Of a stretch of DNA of 64,000 nucleotides, positions 1 through 13,102 are shown piece after piece. Position 1 is the first letter of the stretch. Each line of letters starts with the position of its first letter. The position numbers and the translations under genes are program-made. Source of the stretch: Vesta saturnalis (taxonomy: Eukaryota; Arthropoda; Insecta; Coleoptera; Lampyridae); the NCBI GenBank assembly GCA_036346205.1, contig JARFJB010002087.1, positions 10,451,001-10,515,000 of the forward strand, read 5' to 3'. Under the pieces are notes generated by a model that ran no database searches, had not been told where the DNA came from, and saw only the letters and a program-made list of their open reading frames with translations.

Positions 1-189
1 CTAGTCAGATTTACAAAAGAAATAATTTTTGATTAATAATTGTAATTATTATTGTACAGTAAAAACTCAATGTGTACGTTTAACATGATTTTTAATTTTA
101 ACTATATATGTTAAATTATTGTAGTGCTGTAGTAACTTGACATATTTGATTGGTTAAGCATTTACCTCAAAAAACTCAACAAAAAACCT

Positions 190-830
190 AGACATACCAA
201 AAGCTAAAATTAAGACGTACCATTATGCCTTTTTTGTTAAGTAGAGATGCCAAAACATATGCAATCGTAGATATTTCTATATTATCAAATTGAATGTCAC
301 GTTTTAAATTATTTAAAGCATGCTTAGCTACCTCAGATTTCTTAACCCAATCTAAATCCCATATGTCCGTTACATCTAGTATCAAAGCTACGTTTTGTGG
401 TTCCACTGTATACTTTTCCACAAGAACAACATGACATACACTCCGGAAGATGTCAATGGAGTTGAAACATTTTTAGGTATCCTTAGATGTCCTTTAATGT
501 TTCTCGTAGGTTTAAAAATAGTTCTAATGTCATGATCGATTAGGATTTTTTCAATTCTATCTGTAACATCAGTTATAAAACGAAGAAAAGCATTGCTAAT
601 AATATAGCACTAGTTTTTTTATGGTTATATCTAGATGGTTAATAACGTTATTAATGTCTTTCAATATCCATTGGCGTGTAGTGTTTTTGTTAAATATTTA
701 TATTCACCTTTCAAAAATTCGTTTACTTCGATTCTGAATTTTTTAATTTGTGATTTTGGATTTTTGCGCATATTTATTGAGAAAGTGATGAAGAATGGGC
801 AGGCGTGGAAAGTATTTATTTAAAATCAAA
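190..830 (-). pseudogene. Penelope-like retroelement C-terminus with GIY-YIG remnant
   Basis: Read on the minus strand, the interval gives pieces typical of the end of a Penelope-like reverse transcriptase and its GIY-YIG endonuclease. Around 520-570 there is RIEKILIDHDIRTIFKPTR. Near 445-460 there is a GVY segment, then CSCGKVYSGTTKRS at about 395-440, and further down KKSEVAKHALNN near 300-340. In this family the order is a linker, then GVY.I.C.CG..Y.G.T.RS, then an H-rich second half. At least two frameshifts separate the pieces, and the Y-G spacing motif reads VYSG rather than YIG. I see no intact RT domain; the sequence at 560-830 is too decayed to read continuously. A GIY-YIG-bearing LINE is the main alternative. 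Confidence 0.7.
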
Positions 831-2053
831 AACCTGCAAAAAAAGTGATGTATCAAAAACGCAAAACTGCTACAAAAATCAACTATGCTCTAAGTAAATA
901 AACATTTCGTCTGTTGTAAGTTCAGTATTTATATGTGCGACTGTATCTAATAATATCGCAATCACTCAGAGGAGATTAAAAAAAAAATTAGCGTTAAATA
1001 CTATCAATTGAGATTTATTTGGGCATTTAATGGCAATCAAATACTAATAAGCATAAGATAATCAAGCAAATTATCAGTATTTTTATGGCAGTTTCAATTA
1101 ATTATAAATCAATATTGTTTTAATCTTTCGCCCACTTGCTTATGTGGTTTGAAAACAAACGTCTTATTTAATGCAATTTTAAGAAATATCACTGAACATT
1201 AATCTGATTTTTTTAAATTAATCGTGATTAAGACAAACATTTCCCGCTCTTCCTCTGCAAATGAATTTTCCAACACCGTTAAAAATATACAATAAGCCCT
1301 AAAGAGAGCATGAATTCATTGAATTGAATTGTTGATTGAATTGTTGAAAATTGTCAAGTTTATTATTAATTGAAAAAAAATAGCAGTGGAACTATAAACT
1401 GTACATCTTGATCTGGTTACATTTTGATTACTATAAGACTTGTGCAGTGCCTAGATGAACTTTTACTTATGAATTAAACGGTTGTTACTGTTACTGTTAC
1501 GATATAAACCAGCAGTGGAACGGAATAACAGGTAAAATTGGGGTTGATCGGGTAGCTCGGTGGTTGGGGTGGGTACGGTGTTACTTAATATTGGGCTCAC
1601 TGCATTTACCGTAAATGAGATACAATAGGGGTTGACAAAAAAACGGAAAGGGCGCCAGAGTATTTGGCATGACACAATCGGGGTCGTAATGCCTAATTAC
1701 GTACGTTCACAGCTCGCTTCAATTTCCAAATAACTTGCTTACCTGAACGTAATCACAGGTGGTCCTGGGACCAGCAGATCTTCGCTATACCTGAAAGGCT
1801 ACAAATAATATCGCACGTTTATCTAAAAATAATTACGTGTCGCAAATTCAGTTACTAATCACATAAAAAAACAATATTTCTGTCGTTACGTTATGTCACT
1901 TAATAAATCTTAATTTCAGTGAAATTATCCTTCCAAGAAAAGTAAATCACTTTAATTCAATTTACATCCACTTGAAATTATATCAATCAATCCGCTATAA
2001 AATATGCTCAAATTCATGACAATAATGCATTAACGCATCTTTCACATCATTAA

Positions 2054-2055
<2 letters not shown>
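831..2055. other. No recognisable feature
   Basis: AT-rich sequence with stops in all frames. The short open frame on the minus strand near 1463-1675 has no recognisable motif. I see nothing else supportable here. Confidence 0.5.

Positions 2056-2099
<44 letters not shown>
2056..2099. repeat. (TA)n microsatellite
   Basis: An uninterrupted TA dinucleotide tract of about 22 units. No transposon end abuts it, unlike several other TA tracts in this window. Confidence 0.95.
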
Positions 2100-2101
<2 letters not shown>

Positions 2102-5100
2102 GAGTAAACCACCATCGAGATATCAACACAATCGTTACATTAATTTTTCTTCCTATACAAATTGAATCACTTCGTTTAAAATGCAGTAATACTAGCTAAT
2201 TTCAACGTCTGCCTTTACTAAATTACTATAAATAGTACTCCTATGGTAAGATAACAAATGGTTATAACATCCCCTTTCAACGCAATCGTCACAAAATAGT
2301 CAATACAACAAATCAAAAACTCATATAAATTTGGATTATAACATTGATGAACACGCTGGATTTAAACATTTAAACGATACAATGCTAAGAAGTTAATCCT
2401 AAAAGACAGCGTATTCAAACGTTACAACATAAAAAAAATGCACACAATCCTTTATTAACAATGTCAACCACAGCGAAAATATGAACATCGATTGGCTTCT
2501 TTAATCTAGCTCCTTGTGTTATACAGTCACCTGGTGGAAGCCCAGAGGATGAACTCTGCGGCGGTTTCGGCGTTGTACTATGCTCGAATCCCTAGGTATG
2601 ACGCCCCTCATGAAGGACAGCGTTTGAAAGTAACAAATTGCGGTTGGTTATTATCTCAATTGGTTGTACGGTACACTTCGGTCTATATTTACACGTTAGT
2701 TGTAAACAACGACTCTAGTAATGCACTAAGTCTGAATGACACTTATTATTTTCTGTAATAACATAAAAAAGTTTAAGTATGTAGAGCGAGATTTTCGTTA
2801 CCAATGAGCTACGAACTTGATGTCTAGAAATTAGGAACGAGCGTTTGGTTTCTTCCACACAAAAGCAATAATTACTCCATAGAACAGGGAAAACACTAGG
2901 TTTAACGTTTAACACCTCCTCTAGGATTCTCACCAAGTCCTCTTGGACAAACTGCACTTAACGATAAATCAATCGCGTGTTGGTTGAACGGCACAATAAA
3001 ATCCCATCAAAGGTTGATTGAGGAAACTGCCCCTACTAACGGAAGTTCTTTCAACACGGATGAGAGGTAACGCCGTTCCGCGATAGCTTATTAACGGTGG
3101 TAACGGTAACTTTCTTAACGCATCTGCGTCTAAACTAAGAGTCCCCACGCGAATAGTACATTTACGCCACATTGAACTCTTATTCTCATTCTTATTAATT
3201 AGCCAATCATAAAAAAAATTATTTAAATTTTTTTGATACGCGTCAAACCGAACTCGAAAGCCGACGGGAAAATTGCACTACCCAAAAAACACTTCCCAAT
3301 AAGCAGGCGCTATCAATGTAATCGAAATCCTGTAAGTTGATGATTTAATAACGATGCTAGCCCTTAACGCCTCGTATCTAAAGGCGAAACTCTTTGTTTA
3401 AGATAAAAAATTTGATCGAAATCCTCCACCAATTTGTCGCCTAAAGCGTTGTACAAACTGCGCTATATGTTTTTCTACACTATATTTGAACAGAAGGTAA
3501 TAATTTTAATGTAATCGGTAATTTTCCAATGGCGCAATTTCTTGTAAATGATTATATTTAACGATATCTACAAAATTACGAACAACCAATAACTATAAAG
3601 CAACTTATTAATACTCAACCAAATTAGTAAAAGGGATTTCACTAACTATCAATACCAATACCTAAATCACATCTTAACTTTAAACTTCCATCTAAACGTG
3701 ATAAACAAACCAAAACTTATATTTCGTTTTCAGAATTACGATTCTAATTGCGATTACCATTTGAAAAATTTCGAATACTTCCCAAATACGCAAAAGACAA
3801 AATAAAACGTTACAATCGAAAGTTTCCCGAAAATTTATGAGTTATCAAGTTCAATTGCATGAACTTATACTATATTTCAGATGTACGGTACTAACGAATA
3901 ATTTATAATTTTGAAACTAACGGCATATATTTGATACGATACGTGACATTACAGCGAATACTACTCTCGCCAGGAGTATTTACCGCTACGTCATCACACA
4001 CAATCATATGGTGTAATATGAAAAACATGAGTCAAAATTATTCTCGTTATAATAAATTCTGATTAGAAAATACACCCTCCAGATAGCAGCATTTAAAGCT
4101 GCAGTATTCCAAAATACAATTACTTATTTAAAGTGATTTATTTTGTAAAAATTAAAGAACATTGATTATCGTAACCGTAATGTAACGGTTGAAAAACAAT
4201 ATCCTTTGGTACGTTAGTTTTGCAGCCTGCAGGTTACGTAGGTTATAACACATTGCTGCCCTATTACAAAAATACAATTTTCAACAAAATGTAAACATTT
4301 AAAATTGCATCGGAATTATACAAACAGGAGAATGGTTGTGCTGTAAGTTGCTGATAAACAATCATACAATTGATAATTTGAAAATTCCATTTATAGGTTA
4401 AACAATTTGCATGAAACAACTATCGAGCTGCACTGTTTACAACTCGGAAGGCTACTACCTTACATAATCATAATTTCTTATTGTTGTTACCAATTCATTA
4501 GCAATAATGGCCCACAATAAGATGGTAACATTAATACACAAAATGGATGTTAAATTACGTGCCTAAATAAAATGGAAGTACTATTCCTACGAAGATGATA
4601 TTTAATGCGGAACAAAAATTCTATGGGAAATGTGTGAATTAACAACTTAAAGAGCATTTTACCACAAAATATATTGTACTTACATAATTGAAATACGTTA
4701 CTAATAGAAATATGAACTAACACATTTATATTACTAATTGTAAGTTGTAGAAACATGGTTGTCACAGTGTAAAACTTCTAATCAATCAATATCTTCCCAT
4801 TTATACCATTGCTTTATTGTTTCTTCAGTACGTCACACACAATTAGCCCATAATGATTTTAGTTAAACGAGTTTACTTGCCGACGATAAGGTGAATTGAT
4901 CTCTTTAATGTATTGTTTAAGAAATTTAACTCGCATTTCCGCGATGTAACTTTTTTCCAATCAAGTTCTACGGTTGGAGTCTTTTTTGAATTTGAATCCT
5001 GGCGACTGGATAGCACGATGAAGACTTCCTTCACTTATTAATATGTGACTGTTACGACTTTCTACGTTTAAACTTGCAACTGAGACATGTTTTTCTGCAA

Positions 5101-6021
5101 ATAAATTATATGTCAAACATGTGTAAAAGATAGTGATGTAATATTACTCACTTTGTGCATACATACTTGTATAACGTATTCCTTACGCCCATTTTGGATG
5201 TTTCAGGTAGATCGTTAGATTTTGTTTTCTTGCGTGAACGTTTTTTTTTACCCAGACTTGTTAAAACAGGATTATATGCCCAAGGCGCTTACTACATGCT
5301 GTAATTTTGTGATTGTGATGAATTAAGGTACAAACATTTAATGCCATGCTTACTTCTTGGACAGCAGATACTGATATCAAGGCATCCCGATTTCCTTTAA
5401 AGTGTGTAATAAATGATGATTAAAAGAAATAAATGTAGGAAATGAGCAGTCAAACGATAAACAAACAAATTGAGGTTATGTAGAATTAATCAAATGAGAA
5501 TTAAATTCATATGCATATAAAACAAATTAATTTCGCGTTTATAGGTTTACTCTTTCCACTACATTTGCTTATTCAATACTGTATGTCGGTTTCGTCAAAT
5601 GCACTACAAATGTTCACCATCCTTATTTAATTCACTGTTTTATATGAGAAGACAGTATAAGCAATAGCTAAATTCGTAAATTAATGACGTAGCGGTAAAC
5701 ACCCCTGGCGAGGATAATACATGATTTATGTGTACCAGCCAATTACTAAGTTAATGAAATTGAAAGGCCCTCAGGACTTATCTTAGTTCATGTAAATTAT
5801 TGATTTTGCTTATCTTTTGCGGGGGATAAATTGTAAGGTTTTTTTTTTAGAAAGTGTACATTTGATTTTGTGTAAGTAGGCTGATTCCATCAGCACATAT
5901 TTTTTTGATATTTGGAGATTATTGACCACATAACTTTGCGTGCTTGTTTATATTTTCGAATGCATTTATGGCAACGTTATTTATTTTTAAATAAACGTTT
6001 GATTACCTTTAATGAGCGGCA
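2100..6021. other. Featureless AT-rich stretch
   Basis: Nearly 4 kb with no open frame that looks coding, no RNA gene and no clear repeat. Frames near 2516-2758, 2715-2957, 2969-3172 and 4550-4765 are short and lack family-like motifs. Confidence 0.5.
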
Positions 6022-6580
6022 TTTGTTTCTTTTATTGGCACAATAAGATTTCTTCGTAGTGATAAATTTTAAGTAATTAATTCCCTAAATATTTTTAATA
6101 ATTATTCAGAGATTATTTCAATTTTAAAGAAAGTTCATTTAGTTATTATTACCGTGCGTAACATTTACTTAGGTTCATTTTGGATATTTAATAATTTTTA
6201 ACAGTTCGTTTGAACATTATTTGAAGTTATATTTAGGATACAAACCCAAAGGAACGTTGTAAAAATCACGAAGAAATAAAAAAAATAGTACCTCACATAA
6301 ATATTTTCGCATAAAACGACACATAAATTAAAGAAGTCATCTTCATAGGACCTAAAGTTAACCTACTGACAACAATTTGTTTCTTTTATTGGTACAATAA
6401 AATTTCTTCGTAGTCATAAATTTTAAGTAATTAATTTCCTAAGTATTTTTAATAACTTCCAAGATTATTTTTCAAAGGTAAATTTTAAAGAAAGTTCATT
6501 TAGTTAATTATCTTGCATAACGTTTACTTGCATTCATTTTATATATTTTAATAAATGTTAACAATTCTTTTGAACAGCTT
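6022..6580 (+). repeat. Direct duplication of a ~200-bp segment
   Basis: A segment starting TTGTTTCTTTTATTGG at about 6022-6221 recurs at about 6376-6580 in the same orientation, with substitutions and small indels. Shared landmarks are ATTTCTTCGTAGT, ATAAATTTTAAGTAATTAAT, AAAGAAAGTTCATTTAGTTA and a final TTTGAACA. The copies are separated by about 155 bp of unrelated sequence. No open frame spans either copy. Confidence 0.85.
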
Positions 6581-6943
6581 GAAAAGTTAAGCTGATATGT
6601 CGGTTAGAAACCCAAAGGTAAGTGAACTTGAAGTTCGAGGAAACTAGTAAAATTTATTATGCACAATACAAACATAATATTTATATGAAAAAATAGCATA
6701 AAAAGAAAAGAAGCCACGAGCATAAACTCTGGGCGAGGTTCAGTAGTACTGATCTTCCACTTAATCCCCGCATAACAAAATAGCAAATACGTAATATCGC
6801 CTACAAAAGTAAAGAGGCGGTAAACAGAGGAACATAGAAAGACCCAGAATGTGGTTCCGATGACAAATTGCGCTTGCCTTATCTACATAAATAGGTATTC
6901 TTATAAATGGTTTAAATATCACTTTCAATGTCGAACTGCTAGA

Positions 6944-7012
6944 GCGCTGGTGGTGTAGTGGTAAGAATCGTCTTCCACGCTGTTGGTACAGCTTCGAATC
7001 CCGGCCCATGCA
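6944..7012 (+). pseudogene. tRNA-Gly(TCC)-like pseudogene or SINE head
   Basis: The 69-nt segment follows a tRNA-Gly layout: a GCGCTGG start, the D-arm/A-box-like GGTGGTGTAGTGGTAAG, the anticodon loop CTTCCAC (anticodon TCC), the B-box-like GCTTCGAATCCCGG and a CCCATGCA end. The acceptor stem has two mismatches plus a wobble pair, and the anticodon and T stems are imperfect, so it is unlikely to be functional. A T run follows at once (7013-7020), which could end Pol III transcription. It may be a dead tRNA gene or the head of a tRNA-derived SINE. Confidence 0.6.
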
Positions 7013-7018
7013 ATTTTT

Positions 7019-7091
7019 TTTAGGTTGCTGTAGCTTTGTTTATCTAATCTACTTTTGTTAGGTTACAGTAGTTTTGTTTATCTTATCTAAA
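7019..7091 (+). repeat. Two-copy ~36-bp tandem repeat
   Basis: The unit TTAGGTTGCTGTAGCTTTG... and its diverged second copy TTAGGTTACAGTAGTTTTG..., both continuing into TTTATCT, sit directly after the tRNA-like element and may be the tail of the same relic. Confidence 0.75.
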
Positions 7092-7689
7092 ATAGATACT
7101 GGCCAGCGCATCGGCACCACGTCCTATGACACACCATCCTCTATGTTCCTCTGTTTACGCTTCCTCAAAAGTATGAGCTAATTGGCAATGTACAATGTGT
7201 AGCGTTGACATTTTGCTACAATGTAATCCAAATGTACAGAAGGTATACTGATATTTCCTTCATTCAAATGTTTGTTCATTAAACAAATATTTTTTAAATA
7301 CTGATTTAAATTTTGATGTACTAAATTGTTTCAAGTGATGCGGCAAACTATTGTAGTGATGTGTGGTAGCTTGACGGAGAAATGCGTCCACAGAACCTTG
7401 TACAGATGTTATGCACATCTATCCTAAAAGTAATGTTGTAAAGGTAGCAAGGATTTTAGTTACTAATCATTTTATGAAATAGTTTTGCTGTTTTACCATA
7501 ATGATTTATTACCATAACTATTTGTTTGTTATTTTACTTAGATATTTTCTCTTGATAAGGATACATATTGTAATGAAACGCGTAAAGAGATAAATAATTA
7601 TATAAAAGAAATCGTGGAATTATATTGTGTTTAAAACGTTAGTGCTATACATATATGCATATATGCAACTTCCTGCTGTTATATATGGA

Positions 7690-9030
7690 TAGCCAATTTG
7701 TTTCGTGCAATTTATGAGAGATACTATCATACTTTCTGATTCCGTGACTAAAATGAAGACAAGACTTTTTGAACACATTTAGTTGTTGTCAATAGCTGAT
7801 TAGCAAACAGGAGTATAATAATTAAATTGGGAACTACTTGTGCCTTACATAATGTAATTTTGGTTTCTAAACTTAACATGTGTCTGTGTGGATAGACTTT
7901 CCGTAATTGAACATATGATCTAACAATGCAATTGCTTAATTGATCTTTATATCTGAAGGAACTATGCTTTTTCCACTATAGGTATAGGAACATTATCTAT
8001 TTTTATCATGATAGACTCTTTAGCTTGTGTTATATGGATTTTGTTGCCAAATAAAGGAGTAGCTGATTTTTCTTAATTAAGTTTAAGATAAAGTTGTTGA
8101 GAAAATAAGCAAATTTGATTCAAGTCAAAATTAATGGTTTTGACAGCATCAACTATCATTAAATTTAAAAAAATAATACAACTGAAGATCATCTGTATAT
8201 GCATGAATCGAGCAGCGACTGATAAAGTTAATTAAATTTGTGGTGTATACCGAAAAAAGCAGCGGCGCAAGAATGGTATCTTGTGGCAACCCTCCTGTTA
8301 CATCTAGTGAATTTGATACATCATTCCGGAGAATAACTATTCGGATCTATTGAATAGTAACTTAAAAAAACGATATTGCACTTGTGTTTAATTTCCAACA
8401 GCGTTGTATGATTGTCCACGTCAAACGTCTTAGAATAATTTAGTGAGGCAAGAACAGTAAGATACTTTCAACATAGCTGTGGTGCTGCTGTATCCTACAC
8501 GAATTGTGTTGATGGTATAAACTTATTTTCGGTGGCAGTTTGTTTTTTGTTTTAAGCAAAGGCTTCATAAATACAACAGTTAGGAAAATGATTACTAAAA
8601 ATACATTCATTTATAATATGTGTAACGTAAGTTCAGCATAACTTAATCACCTCCAGATTTATTCCATCACTACCACATGCTCTAGAATCTAACTTATTAA
8701 ACAATTCTGAAAGATTGTGCGACTACTGACGAAAAGAACTGTAAGTGTAAATGTAAGTATTTTAAATATGTGTAATATTGGTGAATATTTACATTTTCAT
8801 ATAATTTATTAGTAATTTGTTCTATGGCATCACATGTTACAGTATTAAATTGAAATTAGGATTAAAAAAATAAACTTCAACCGCTGAAAATATCAGAGGG
8901 GTTAAATTATTTACAACAGGGACGCTGGTAATGAAGCAGTCATTAATTCTATCAACATCAGTTATGGTCAGCGCTATTTCAGGTGGTTGCGATTTTCCAA
9001 TTTCCATATATTAAAGGCGTTTCCACAATG
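7690..9030 (-). pseudogene. LINE (non-LTR) reverse transcriptase remnant
   Basis: On the minus strand, at about 8190-8310, the reading VTGGLPQDTILAPLLFSVYT continues to CSIHAYTDDLQLYYF. This matches the RT core of jockey/CR1-like LINEs, with GVPQGSILGPLLF degraded and the catalytic YADD box read as YTDD. A YSKTFDVDNH-like block (normally sxAFDtVdH) lies upstream at about 8400-8450. Downstream fragments near 7690-7760 resemble the QKVQN.C.RF...RKYD thumb region. Minus-strand sequence at about 8880-9000 resembles the EN-RT linker (ITDVDRINDCFITSV). Several frameshifts and stops make it non-functional, and no ends were identified. Confidence 0.75.
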
Positions 9031-11099
9031 CCCTATTATTACATGTACTTGTTTAGTACATGTTTTTTTTTTAATTACGTTTAAATTACGTACGTTGATA
9101 CTTCTCTTTCAGTAAAAAAGGTTTTAGATTAGTTTTTTTTTGTAAAGAATGCTTATTCTCAGACATTTTAAGTATTATTAAATATAGTTTGTTGAATTAA
9201 AACATTGCGTTATTGGAAAATTATATTAAGCATTAAAATTATTACAGGAAACATAGTTGTAGTTTTAAAAGCATTCGGCGACAGTTTGTCGCTGATTTGA
9301 TAAGAGTTTATTTTGGAAAGACAATGAGTTTGGTTCTTATACACGTTAACGTAAGGTTGAATTTTCAAAGAGTTTAGGTGTAGAAAGGAAATCAGGTTAC
9401 AATGATAATTTGCTTTAGGTACCATGAAAACGCAGCTTAAACCCTGACGTAATTTTCCCAAGTCATTTGAGAAATGCCATTGGTTTTCACCGCGTGTTAC
9501 AATTCAAAGTAATGTTTTTTATGATTGTTTAACTAATATGAAATTGAAAATGGCGAAAACTGAACGATACATACATCAGTCTAGTCATAGATGCTGTAGC
9601 GTAAAGTTGAGCGCGTTTACCGGTGGAGGTAGTGAATTTCGTTTCGGTGCCGTGGTGAATGAAGTTTCGTTTAGGGAGTTTTTCGATCAACCCTTAGGAG
9701 GATATTAAAGTAGATTTGACCAGCGCGGTAATATAATATCGTAAAGTATCGTCTGTCCGCGTGGTGACATCGTTAAGCATCCTTAAAAGAGGGTTTGTTG
9801 TTTAACATAGGGTTACCCCTTATCTTTGGTTAAGATCGCATAGAGGCGGCGATAAAGAACGCACATTTATGAACTCTAGGATCTTCAGGTTCACGGCTAG
9901 CTCGTCAAACAAAATATCGCTGTAAATAGATGGTTTAAATAAGTTTCATTCAAGAAATTTGTACATTAATAGCTAGAGAATAAAGAGCGAGGTGCAAATA
10001 TAAAATTCCTGTCCTGTATATGTATTAAGCAAACTAAGTAAGTCAGTATTTTGTTCTGATGTAAATAACTGTCATAACGACGTCGGAGACCGACCGTGAA
10101 AACGTCTACAGGTGGGCTATCCTCGTGTCGCTTGCTGAAGGTGTATACTCAGAAATCTACACCTACTGCTGTACAAAGAAAAGGTGAAATTTAGAGAGGC
10201 CAATTGATGTGAAGACTTAACCAAAGTTAAGGTAATCACTTCCCTACATTAATTTTGTTGTTTGTGATAATCCTAATAAAGTGTGTTTATATTTTATTGT
10301 ATTTATCGAACAGCTGAATATGCCTTTTGTTTAAGTTTATTTAAGTAACCTCCTGATATCATTTCGGTTTATACAGCATATCCATCCGTGATTGAATTAT
10401 AGCATATTGTGAAATGTAAAATGTTGTATTACAAAGGTTGTTAAATTTGAACGTTCGACGGTTTCAATATCCATTTCTAGTGTCTTTAAAAGTAGGTACA
10501 ATAGATTGTTCTGGGGGGATTGAACTAGCTAGCGTCAATCCCATTCAAACAACAGAATTTTACGAAAGTAATGATGTTTTATTGTAGCAACTGTATTATG
10601 CATTTAGTTTAATTGATTACAATATATACATAGGTAAATGAACTGGAAGTATTTTCTTTGTGGTGTATGACAAAACAGTGACCTCATTTCTTTCTATTGA
10701 GATATTAAATACGTTTGAACGAAATTTTAAAAGATGAGATAATCTGTTTACCTTCAAGTTATTGATTGATTTCTTTTTTTGCGGAAACTATTGATTTATA
10801 CAATTTTACAATGACCATGTTCAATATTTTAGTATAATTTTAACGTAGCAATTTGAGAAAGAATTCTTTAACAAGTACTTTCGTTTCTTATATAAATAAT
10901 TTAGTTATTTTGAATTGGTTGATATAATTTCATTTGGTTATAAGATTTAATATACCGTAACGTAATTATAACGTAAATGAGTTCTTAATCGATCAGGTGG
11001 TTTGTTGCACGCCATTATTTGTTTTGCGAGTAGTCACAAATATTTTTATTATTTTTAGGCATCAAGGTATCGGTTGTTAATTCTCTGAACGCCTGGATT
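9031..11099. other. No recognisable gene
   Basis: This stretch includes a slightly less AT-rich block at about 9590-10260. I could not identify a conserved reading frame, splice-bounded exon series or repeat family in it. A GGTAAG donor-like site near 11110 lies in the duplicated block that follows. Confidence 0.4.
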
Positions 11100-11590
11100 G
11101 GTGGGTTAAAGGTAAGCGAGTTTGTTTATTTGTTTGGGTACGTAGCTGTGTACTTTTGCATTAGATATTACGACCCTACGACCCCGATATTGACGTATAC
11201 TAAATTATAGGAATTTTTGACCGTGGTTGATTAATTGTTGTGACGTACTTTTATTTTAAATTAAATAAGTAATTATCGTATCGACCAATTATTCTTTGGT
11301 TATTTGAGCCAATATTCAAGTTTATCTAAATGTGTAATGAGTTTTGACTGTTATTATCGCAATTTGGCGGACTTTAAATGAAGCTTAAGATTTTATTGAA
11401 GTTTAGGTGAACCTGGCATAGAATTTTTGGAGTAGAATTGGTTTCCTGTTAGGCCGTTGTTTTATGATGTAGTTCATGACGTTTTCTCGCTATAAATTTA
11501 TTTAAAAGGTGGCGCCTTTGTGACGTTTCCCCCTTATTTTGACGTTATTAAGTGGAGTCGAATGCCCTTTTCGAGTGTTAAGTAAGAACC
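11100..11590 (+). repeat. Dispersed repeat, copy 1
   Basis: This block is paralogous to 26415-27190 in the same orientation. Shared landmarks in order are GGTAAG...TTATTTGTTTGGG, ACCCCGAT, TTTGAGCCAAT, TGAAGCTTAAGATTTTATTGA, GGAGTAGAATT, CATGACGTTTTC, CGCTATAAAT and AGGTGGCGCCTTT, ending near ATTAAGTAAG. Divergence is substantial, with indels. No open reading frame is conserved between copies, so it is probably a non-coding mobile element or an old segmental duplication. Confidence 0.75.
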
Positions 11591-11689
11591 CCGCCCATAC
11601 CACTGAGCTATGTCCGTTGCCTGCGCTTTCCCTTCACCGGTTGATGCTGTAGTGAGTGCTTGGCCCGTAACACAATGACTTAATAATTT

Positions 11690-11930
11690 AGTTTTTCAAT
11701 ATTTAGCTTTGCTTTATTTGGTAGTGAAATTAAGAGTTTAATATTATTTGTATTCCAAGGTGCAATATTCTTTTTAAATCGCCCTGAACGTAATGCAGCA
11801 TGTATATCAAACATTTGTAATATACAACAATTTAAGAAGTGCAGATTTTGATCATCACCCATACGTAGCGTTATGTCAAACGGTATAGTTCTGAAATCGT
11901 CTTGGAAACGGTTCGAATTTATTCTAGAAA
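11690..11930 (-). pseudogene. LINE EN-RT linker fragment
   Basis: The minus-strand frame contains MFDIHAALRSGRF and then APWNTNNIKLLISLPNKAK. This matches the conserved segment between endonuclease and RT in jockey-like LINEs (..l.iyDkHaPi..sRv.k.paPWlTd.IK.li..RdKA). The frame closes at about 11680 without entering an RT domain. The fragment belongs to a different part of the LINE from the 7690-9030 remnant, and I cannot say whether they derive from one insertion. Confidence 0.7.
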
Positions 11931-12387
11931 ATTACCTATATTCATACTCCATTTTTAGTTATGATTGATATTTCAGATACCAACATAAGATCTATAAGAG
12001 AGGCAGAAGTATTTATTAATCTAGTGGGCTCGGTAAGTAGTTGTGTTAATCTTAAAGACTTTTTTTTCACTATCGCTAAATCGACTTATTAGCTCATTTT
12101 ACAACTTTTGGCCAAGTTTCACCAAGATCGGGCATCATGTCTGGATGTCGTGTGTGTGTGTGTGAACGTATAAAAGTTGCATAGTTATTCTAAAAAATTG
12201 AAATTAAAATTATTCCATTTCTTTTAATTTACGTTAGCATCTAGACGTCTATTAACCTTTGTCTGTCATAAAGTTTTAAACGTTTCTTTGACAAATATTA
12301 TTGTTTTTGCGTTTAAAATGTTGCCTATTTTTCAACTTTGGCAAAATTGTTTACAACATCTTTAACAATTTTTAGCAGATATTACGA

Positions 12388-12420
12388 CTGACGAAGATAA
12401 CTGTAAGTCTTATCGAAACG
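12388..12420 (+). repeat. GATAAC-hairpin motif (retroelement tail), copy 1
   Basis: CTGACGAAGATAACTGTAAG continues to TCTTATCGAAACG. Arms GATAA/TTATC flank a short loop, followed by CGAAACG. Related copies lie at 20133-20165 (+), 32911-32946 (+), 57236-57270 (-) and a weaker one at 24605-24632 (-). Confidence 0.7.
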
Positions 12421-13102
12421 TTTAGATTGTATAATTTAAAATAGACCATTAAAAAACCCAAAAAAGATAAGTAGTTTATTATGTGTTATAACAAAATGTT
12501 ATTAAAACTATTTCACTTCTTTTAGTTTCAATTTTGTAGGTTGGAAGGTCATGTGGTGTTCCACACCAGATATTTATAATAACGAAATATATCTTGAATA
12601 GTCCATAACACAACAGCTAGCATGTTAGCGATAGAATGGTACTTGAAGATTCACCACATATTACTGAATAAAATGAAATTCTAATTTGGACCTACAATGT
12701 AACCTTTGTAAATACCTACATATCCAAAGTATACCTATGTATTTTTTTAAGTTTAAAAAAAATTGGGAGCAAGTTCTTCTTCTTACATATATTGCTAAAT
12801 AAAATATGCATTCTGATAATCAAAATGCCGCCCGCTGCAGGGGCACCGGTTGCATCGTCATATCGTCAGCTCTGGGACATTGATATCAAAAGGTTCCGCA
12901 TTGTACAAAAAAGAGAAGATAAAATAATTCCAAATTGTAGCTTATTTATTACGCACCATTTTTCACAAAATGTAACTCCACACTTAATAATCCTAAATAA
13001 TCTATATTTTACTTGTAAAAGTAGAACTTGAATTTCAGAAATAACCACTTTTTTGTCAAAATTTAATACACCTTTCACCAGCAACTTTTAAATATTATAA
13101 TA

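Noticed and set aside
3890..5700. Host gene in the 2-6 kb region
   Set aside because: No frame over about 80 codons, no family motif and no consistent splice-bounded exon series.
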